In this document: positions 49,001-58,800 of the stretch, piece after piece
How the letters are laid out: each line of letters starts with the position of its first letter
Position numbering within the stretch: the first letter of the stretch is position 1
Assembly: GCA_026874595.1 (NCBI GenBank)
Contig: CM049306.1
Span: forward strand, 106,841,142 to 106,905,141
Direction of reading: 5' to 3'
Source: Sipunculus nudus
Lineage: Eukaryota; Annelida; Sipuncula; Golfingiida; Sipunculidae
Length of the DNA stretch: 64,000 nt
Program-made: the position numbers and the translations under genes
The notes under the pieces: generated by a model
Databases searched by the model: none
The model's input: the letters and a program-made list of their open reading frames with translations, nothing else
Told to the model about the DNA's origin: nothing

Positions 49001-52000
49001 GTCTCTGGGGTCTCATTCTTTTGACTATACACACTGAGATTTGAGTTATCTATCAAAGGAGCACCACCTGCTGAGACTGACGACCCATACTGTGGTTCTC
49101 TTGTGCTTTCTATACTAGTGTTTGATCTTTTGTGATTTTCAAAATTAATACCACAAGGTAGGCCTGTCAGTGATGGTAATGACTCCTCCACGTCTTCCAT
49201 GCATGATATGCTGTTCTGCCTTATCAATCTGCTGTCAATGTTCTCATTCCGTTCTATCTGCGATGGAAACCTACCAGTCGTGTAACACTGACTCTTAGGT
49301 GATCCTGCCAGAGAAGGCAGAGTCGCGGGGTAGTCTTTACATTCCAAGTACGAGTTCTCAAGATCATCCATTATCTCCCCTTCTTCCCCATCAGACTCAG
49401 CAGAGAAAACATCGGATGGAAACAGTAACTGCCGTTCCCTGCGGACTCGCTCTTCATTCTCAAACCGTTGGATCTTTTTGTTGAAACTGCGAAGTTTGAG
49501 CCTCTTGGGAAGGGGACCATTTATGTTTAAGGCACTGTCAATTGGACGCAAGCATATGACGCACACCTTTGTCGTCGGATCATTTGGTCGTTGCCTTTTA
49601 CGACCCATGACTCTATGGCAACGGGGACATACATCAACCGCTTTCCTTGTTCCAACAAGTGTCCCCTGCAAAGATAAGAACAAGTTTGATGAGTAAATGA
49701 ATTAGTTGCTAATAATTTAAGCACTGGTAAAAAGATCATATTTAGCAGAATCATTCAGCTAGTATAAAAATGTACACTGTACTTACTATGAAATCATCAT
49801 GAGGCAATATGGAATTCTATTTAAGCAGCAACTAAATGGAGTCAATGACCTCTAGTCACAGGCTGTGATGGCTGGGAAGTCAGGCAAGGAAAATGACGAG
49901 AACTCAGGTTAATTAAGATGTGTGTCGGAGTAAAATGCTACTGGCTGACTACAATGACTATGACATGACTGTTTGTGTCAGCTCAGCCATGTGTCAGCTG
50001 GTCAGGTACCTTTAATTAAATTTCACTCACATTCCTGATGTTATCAGCTGTCCTATAATTTATACTCCTAGGGCAGGTTAACGAGGTGAATAACCTTTCC
50101 AGATGAGTGTCTGTATGATCAGGTGAATGGAAAATGTCAACAAATATTCAGACTGAAAAAATGTTGAATTTGGCTGTAACTGTAAGCCTTAAGAAAATAA
50201 GGCCACAAAAATGACAAAATTATAACCATTCAGCTGAATTAATGTAATAAAAAAAATACCTGGTACAGGTACTTGTAAGTTAAAGTAATGCATTAAACAT
50301 TATACTGTCAAGACCATAAAGGCACCCACCCAGAACTGATTATTCACTATTCATTGACCATTTGCAATGTAGAACACAGATCTGACAATTCAGCAGTACC
50401 AGTTAATATGTTGTATGTGTTAGACACTGACACATACAAGCTAAACTATAAAAAACAAACTTTTTATTTAAACATATAATAATTATGGTTTCATGTCTCA
50501 CTGTCATTGGTGCCCGTCAGTTTATACTGGTTGTACCTACTGATACATATGAAATCATTAAATAATGTTTGCTCATGCTGTAACTGTGAAAGTGCAGGTT
50601 CCCACCATCTTTCCACATGTAATTTCCAAAGTTTTTAAATAACATCAATTCAAATTTCATTTTTTTAATACACAGTCTGTGACTCTCATTGGTACAACAA
50701 TTTGATTTTTCTTAACATTCTGGTACAACCATTTGATTTTTCTTAACATTTTGGTACAACAATTTGATTTTTCTTAACATTCTGGTACAACCATTTGATT
50801 TTTCTTAACATTTTGGTAAAACAATTTGATTTTTCTTAACATTCTGGTACAACCATTTGATTTTTCTTAACATCTTGGTACAACAATTTGATTTTTCTTA
50901 ACATTCTGGTACAACCATTTGATTTTTCTTAACATTTTGGTACAACCATTTGATTTTTCTTAACATTCTGGTACAACCATTTGATTCTTCTTAACACTGG
51001 TACAAACATTTGATTTTTCTTAACATTTTGGTACAACCATTTGATTTTTCTTAACATTATTGTGTGAAACTTTCTAAATTAAAGCACACTTTGCTCCTCT
51101 TGTTCTACCACTACCAGCATTTAAGGTGAAATCCAAGGTCCTTTCAAGGTCTTTTAAAAATACTAAAAATTAACTAGAATACGGGTAATCGACAAAATAT
51201 GTGTATCCGCCAAAATCAGAGTATGGATTGAGTGGCAAGAGGAAATAGAGTTGCATGTGTTACATATTAGAATCTGGATGTCTGCCATTGTAGGTGGCGC
51301 CACCTGTTATTTGAACGTGAAACTATCCAAGATGTATACACATGCAAAATTTCAGGTTGAAAAGTCAAACCACTGCAGAGATATAAATGATTTTATCCCA
51401 CAGCAGACAAACAGATGGATGCTGTGCAAAAATGGCTGCAGGTGGCGCCACCAATTTTGTGTATGTTATAAAGCTATCCAAGGGCTACATTTATGTAAAA
51501 TTTTTTTTCCTGATTGGTCGAACCGTTCCCGAGATATGAGCTTAGATGTCTACAGCGTGAACTTGAATGTAGATGGCGCCACCTGTCATAAAACCAAGGC
51601 TATGCAGGATGTATACGCATGCGGAATTTCAGGTAATTTGGTCAAACCACTGCAGAGATTTGAGTGATTTTAACCCAAGGCAGACAAACAGATGGACGCT
51701 GTGCAAAAATGGCTGCAGGTGGAGCCACCATTTTTGTGTATGTTATAAAGCTATCCAAGGGCTACATTTGTGTAAATTTTTTTTCCTGATTGGTTGAACT
51801 GTTCCCAGGATATGAGCTTGGATGTCTGCAGCGTGAACTTGAATGTAGGTGCCCCACCTGTCATAAAATCAAGAAAGCTATCTAGGATGTATACGCATGC
51901 CGAATTTCAGGTGAATTAGTCAAACCACTGCAGAGATATGAGTGATTTTAACCCAAGGCAGATGAACAGATGGACACTGTGCAAAAATGGCTGCAGGTTG

Positions 52001-55000
52001 CACCACCATTTTTTGTGTATGTTATAAAGCTATCCAAAGGCTACATTTGTACAAAATTTTTTTCCTGATCGGTCAAACGGTTCCCGAGATATGTAGGTTT
52101 ATGTGTGAAAACAGACGCACAAATGGACGCTGGGCAGAGAGGAAAGGTCAGAGGTCAAGGCCAATTGGTTAGGCACCAGTTCACATGTGACCCAATAATT
52201 GGTGTAAGTTTTGGAAAAATCCGTCCAGTCGTCTCAGAAGAGTTCTGCGGAAAAGAACGTGGCAGCTGCGGCGGCAGAACCCGGTCAAAAACATAGTATC
52301 TGGATATAATTAGCTTTATTCAAGCACATGAAAATGTAAAACATTTAAATAATTTTAAGCATGTGGAAATCCTGTTTAACTGTCACTAAACTAAACATTA
52401 CAGAAGTTTACATTATATAAGTCCTGAACTGTTTGTAGCCTTGTGTCATAAGGAATTATAATATTTTGGCCAAAAACACTTAAAATATCACTTAACATGC
52501 CTTGTAGGGCACTGAGAGACTTATACATTAAATGCCGACACTCAGCTGATCAAACATCATTGACATTTTGATACACAGAAATTTCACAATACTAATACCA
52601 TATTAATCAACTAAGTAATATATTAGTGAAATGTTACAACCCTGTCAAAATAACTTTCTTCTGGCAATAAATTGGATAGTTCTGTGCATTAGGGCAAATT
52701 CCCTGGCAAAAAAACCTACACTACAAACAATTTTATACTCATTTAACTAGACATTTCTTGGCACCGCAGGTGCCAGAGTATCCCCAGACATAGTAGGCCC
52801 CCCTCCTACAAGAACAGACCCCCATTTTTAGCAGCATATACTGACACTTGGCACATTTATTGTTTATTCCATCTAACGATCCACAATCTTGTTGAAGATG
52901 TTGGTCCTGTGACCTTGATCTTTTTAAAGATGTGTCCTGTGACCTTGACCTTTGATCTCATAACCCCAAAATCAATTTTGGTCTTGCTTTTCCAATGGGA
53001 CATATGCAAGTCAAGTTTGAAATCTATACATCAATAAAGCAGGAATTATCATCCAGAAACTTATTTTTGGACAGATGGCTCCTGTGACCTTCACCTTTGA
53101 CCTTGTGACCTCAAAATTGATAGGGTTCTTCCTCTCTTGGCAGGAGAACTATATGTGCAAGATGAAAGATATGAGATGAAATGTTTGGCTGAAAATGCAT
53201 CCACATCTTTTTAAAGATGTGTCCTGTGACCTTGACCTTTGACCTCATGACCCCAAAATCAATTTTGGTCTTACTTTTCCAATGGGACATATACAAGTCA
53301 AGTTTGAAATCCATACATCAATAAAAGCAGGAATTATCATCCAGAAACTAATTTTTGGACATATGCCTCCTGTGACCTTCATCTTTGACCTTGTGACCTC
53401 AAAATTGATACAGATCTTCCACTCTTGGCAGGTGAACTATATGTGCAAGAGGAAAGATCTGAGATGAATTGTTTGGCTGACAATGCATCCACAATCTTTT
53501 TAAAGAGGTTTCCTGTGACCTTGACCTTTGACCTCATGACCCCAAAATCAATTTGGGTCTTGCTTTTCTAATGGGTCAATAACAAAGCAAAGTTTGAAAT
53601 CCATACATCAGTAAAAGATGGAATTATCATCCAGAAACTAATTTTTGGACAGATGGCTCCTGTGACCTTCATCTTTGACCTTGTGACCTCAAAACTGATA
53701 GGGTTCTTCCTCTCTTGGCAGGTGAACTATATGTGCAAGATGAAAGACCTGAGATGAAATGTTTGGCTGAAAATGCATCCACATCTTTTTAAAGATGTGA
53801 CCTTGACCTTTGACCTCATGACCCCAAAATCAATTTGGGTCTTGCTTTTCCAATGGGACATATATAAGTCAAGTTTGAAATCCATACATCAATAAAAGCA
53901 GGAATTATCATCCAGAAACTAATTTTTGGACATATGGCTCCTGTGACCTTCACCTTTGACCTTGTGACCTCAAAATTAATAGGGGTCTTCCACTCTTGGC
54001 AGGTGAACTATATGTGCAAGATGAAAGATCTGAGATGAATTGTTTGGCTGAAAATGCATCCACAATCTTTTTATAGAGGTTTCCTGTGACCTTGACCTTT
54101 GACCTCATGACCCCAAATTCAATTCCAGTCTTGCTTTTCCAATGGGACATATATGTCAAGTTTGAAATCCATACATCAATAAAAGCAGGAATTATCATCC
54201 AGAAACTAATTTTTGGACATATGGCTCCTGTGACCTTCACCTTTGACCTTGTGACCTCAAAATTGATAGGGGTCTTCCACTCTTGGCAGGTGAACTATAT
54301 GTGCAAAATGAAAGATCTGAGATGAATTGTATGGCTGAAAATGAATCCACATCTTTTTAAAGATGTGACCTTGACCTTTGACCTCATGACCCCAAAATCA
54401 ATTTGGTCTTGCTTTTCCAATGGGACATATATAAGTCAAGTTTGAAATCCATACATCAATAAAGCAGGAATTATCATCCAGAAACTTATTTTTGGACAGA
54501 TGGCTCCTGTGACCTTCACCTTTGACCTTGTGACCTCAAAATTGATAGGGTTCTTCCTCTCTTGGCAGGAGAACTATATGTGCAAGATGAAAGATATGAG
54601 ATGAAATGTTTGGCTGAAAATGCATCCACATCTTTTTAAAGATGTGTCCTGTGACCTTGACCTTTGACCTCATGACCCCAAAATCAATTTTGGTCTTACT
54701 TTTCCAATGGGACATATATAAGTCAAGTTTGAAATCCATACATCAATAAAAGCAGGAATTATCATCCAGAAACTAATTTTTGGACAGATGGCTCCTGTGA
54801 CCTTCACCTTTGACCTTGTGACCTCGAAATTGATAGGGGTCTTCCACTCTAGGCAGGTGAACTATATGTGCAAGATGAAAGATCTGAGATGAATTGTTTG
54901 GCTGAAAATGCATCCACAATCTTTTTAAAGAGGTTTCCTGTGACCTTGACCTTTGACCTCAAAATCAATTTGGGTCTTGCTTTTTCAATGGGACATATAT

Positions 55001-55839
55001 AAGTCAATTTTGAAATCATTACATCAATAAAAGCAGGAATTATCATCAAGAAGCTAATTTTTGGACAGATAGCTCCTGTGGCCTTGACCTTTGACCTTGT
55101 GACCCCAAAATTTATATGGATCATCCATTATTGGCAAGTGAGCTATATATTCAAGATGGAAGACCTGGGATGAAAGTTTGGCTTAAATGCATCCACAGTA
55201 TCTTTTAAAATGCCAGTCCAGTGACCTTGACCTTTGACCTCATGACCCTAGAACCTATAGGGTTCTTACTTTAGTGGTGGGCCATACATAAGTCATGTTT
55301 GAATTCCATATGGCTATCAACACTGGAGATATCATAAGAGGTGTTTGATTTTCACCATATATGGCAATATTCAAGGTCAAGGCCACTATCATAGGAAAGG
55401 TCATGACCCCAATTTAAATAAGCATCATCCCATAACCCATACCTATGTATATGCATAATATAAAAGAAATCTGTCCATTAGTTTTTGACTTATAATGCTC
55501 ACAGTGCTGTAAGGTGGCAATTTAGGGGGTATTAAACGGCACAAAAACAAGTAAAGAATAATAGGTGGCGCCACCAGTTTGTGGAACATGACAACCCTAT
55601 CCATGATCTTCCATCAACTTGATTTTGGGATAAATCCATGCAAGATTTCTTGAGATATTAAAGAATTTGTGTGATTTTCCCCAAAATTGGACCTATTCAA
55701 GGTCAAGGACACTCTCCTAGTAAAGGTCATGACCTCATTTAAAATAGGCGTCGTCCTCTTACCCATATCTATACATATACCAAGTTTGGTAAAGTTCCGT
55801 GAAATATTTTTTGGGTTATCGCGCCAACAAGATTCATAT

Positions 55840-55894
<55 letters not shown>

Positions 55895-58800
55895 GACCGG
55901 TATGAAAACATAGTATCCCCCGACTTTGTCTGGGGATACAATTATTAATTATTCATATTAACCCCATAAAGTAAACCTTGCACAGTATTCTTTATCACTG
56001 TATTTGTATTGATGAATTTTTTCTCGTAGCTTTTAGCTTGATTTGTATCACTGCCCCTAGAATGGTCACATTTAACTTCTAGAGGCTGTTATTATCTCAA
56101 ACAAACCAAATGACAATGACAGAGTGAACATTAAATTGGGTACATTTACTGGTATACAGTAGAATTGAGAGGTACTGCATGTACTGGAGCATGATACATC
56201 AGATTGTCAGAGGAGGCAATCCATCATCGCACAAAAGATGATAGAAATGCCTCAAGTGAAATGCTGAATAAGTTATCTGATGTGAAACTTGAACTAACAG
56301 AATTTCTGACGCAATATTTATCTGTGATCCTGTATACCACAGCTCTAGCTGCTATAATGAGTAACTGACTTAATTTATGTCTGCCATGAACCAGCTTTAA
56401 ATCCATGAATTATTCAGTTTTTAAGTTTCTAAATTCTACCTGGGCAAGAAAAGTGGTGAGCTGATACCATTTTTCTTGTTTTTGTGTGGTCAGTTTGTGG
56501 ACACACTTGGTGTTTGAAGAATTATGAACAAAGTGTAACAAGGTAGGACATGACACTCTGGGAATACCTACATGATATATGTCACCTAACAGGCCCGGCC
56601 ACATACCGAACATTCCTGGATGTGATCATATCACTATCATCCTACTGTTTACCTTATGTATTAAACAGCTGCTGTGTATTCACACCTGGTGCGTTAAAGG
56701 CTTCCAGTGTGATAATGTTGGATTTGAAAAAAATACTTTCTATCCTTCCACAAGGGATGGTCTACAAAAGAAAACGTGAAGAAACTAAAATATTGCTTTG
56801 GCAACTGAGCTGACATAAAGGGGTTGTTAAAGCGCCTGCAAACACTTTCCAGGGTCCAACAACTGAAGCATATCAGGGTCAGCCTAGGTGCTACTTCCTG
56901 TACCTAGGTACCCAATTTAGAGTCACTGTATGTCATGAGTACCTGTATCAGGATGTCATGAGTACCTGTATCTGGATGTCATGAGTACCTGTATCTGGAT
57001 GTCATGAGTACCTGTACCTGAATGTCATGAGGACCTGTACCTGAATATTATTAGTACTTGTACCTGAATGTCATGAGCACCTGCTTCTGAATGTCATGAG
57101 TACCTGTACCTGAATGAGTACCTGTACCCGGCTGTAATGAGTACCTGTACCTGAATATCAATGACCTGAGACTAAGTAATGTATACCTGTCATTTTGTCC
57201 ACCTGGTATGATACTGGAAACAGACACGACTTACATAGAGATAAAATGTATGCAATGACCTATTTATTATTAATATATTCTTTGAATTTAATTGAAAATA
57301 TCCTGAACCTAGACCTGACCATATCAAGTGTCAAATTAGGTACACCAAGGTACTGCCAGGCACCTGGACCCAACACTGAAAATACCTTCACATGCCCTTA
57401 CTAACAGGCAGTTGTGAAGTGACATCAAATACCTTCACATGTCCTCACTGTCACGTAGTTGTGAAGCAAAATCAAGGAATGACATCAGACACAGGGGATG
57501 AAACAAAGAGTCTGGTATGAGGAAGCAAACTCTGCATTCTGCAAAGATGGTTCCCTGGAATATTTGATGTTAACCTACAATGTTTCTGGACACTGTGGAC
57601 AAACCTGAAATGCAGGTTTTCTGTAATACATCATTATTAAATCAGTTTTCATAGAAAATCCATTCTCAAGATATCTTGCGGACAAACACAGTCATCCTAA
57701 AACAATAACCTTGTTTGTACTCAAGATTCTCACACAGATCTAGGATTCCCACAAAGATATATCCCAGTGGCTTCATTCAATAACTGATGTGAATTTTAAG
57801 ATTCTATTTAAATATAGTTAGGATCTCATTAATTTTAATATTGCACTTTAAAATCCCATCTCTAATTCTGATTAAGGAACAATCAAGATTAAACAGAAGC
57901 ATTTCACTATTTAAACATAATGTTATTTTCCTGAATGATGTATCAGGTTTTTACTTGTCATTATACTAATCTAGGTATACAACAATTGATTATATGGTCT
58001 TCCATATGTAATTTCATTCCGATTTCATCATTAAATGAAAACTTTGATTATAACATTTTACTAAATTTTGGAAAACATTCTTTATAAAACTTCTTTCAAA
58101 TTTCTACAATTTCAGGACATTTTTAGTACTTTTAAAATTTCTAATACAAGGACTGAAAGGTAGTAGATACTATGGTGTGCCAATTAATCTAAGTTATAGT
58201 TGATTGGTCGTTTTCTTTCATTTTACATTGCGTTTTTGATAATCAATCAAAAATGATTATGTATGCACATCCAAAGAAGTAATATTATTCCCATAAAATA
58301 TTCTTATTCTGTCAGAAATATAAAAAAGGACACAAAACAGTGAACAGCATTTAAACTTTTAACAATTAAGTGTCAACAACCCGGCCATTGCCTTGATCTT
58401 TCAGTGTGATGTACAGGTTTTTGATTTACAAGTACAAGTGATGTACAAGTGTACTGATTTTATATACTTTGGTCAATATAAGTGTCATAATTATATAATT
58501 TTTCCAAGTAATAGGCCCCAACCCTGTATTAAGTAATTTTTATCTTTCAATCATCAAAAATGATTTTACTACTGATTCCCACTACCGGTAGGAACCCTTT
58601 TTGTATTGTTTTTACAAACACTGAGACTGACAGTTCCAACAAACTATGAAGAACTTTCTGTCTACCGATAATCCTGATTAGATTTGTGGATAAACTATGG
58701 TAAAAACATAACCTCCTTGGTGGAGCTTACTAAAGCCATGTCAAGACAGTGGTCATGGAGCATACTGACAGACAACATCTCCTGGACTCGCATCGCCCTG

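Larger units (their letters stand above)
52777..55937 (+). mobile_element. 3.2-kb element with AGGTCA-cluster tandem core and inverted ends
   Basis: The left end reads GTATCCCCAGACATAGTAGG and the right end, inverted, GTATCCCCAGACAAAGTCGG. Between them are about eight units of roughly 285 bp, a divergent segment with GGTGGCGCCACC at 55564, and a (CGG)n tract near the right end. No transposase is encoded. It resembles non-autonomous bivalve elements with tandem cores; the transposon class is unknown to me. The minus-strand frames inside are repeat translations. Confidence 0.7.

Noticed and set aside
49666-49683. Met-initiated extension of the large minus-strand exon (MFLSLQ)
   Set aside because: These codons overlap a consensus 3-prime splice acceptor; the phase-matched upstream exon at 60467 gives a better start.
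53111-55124. Several minus-strand frames of 60-96 residues with shared SKVKVTG strings
   Set aside because: They are translations of the AGGTCA-rich tandem units, repeat in register with the array, and have no splice or start context.
55687-55905. Frame with an 18-residue polyalanine run
   Set aside because: It is the (CGG)18 microsatellite read in one frame inside a non-coding element.
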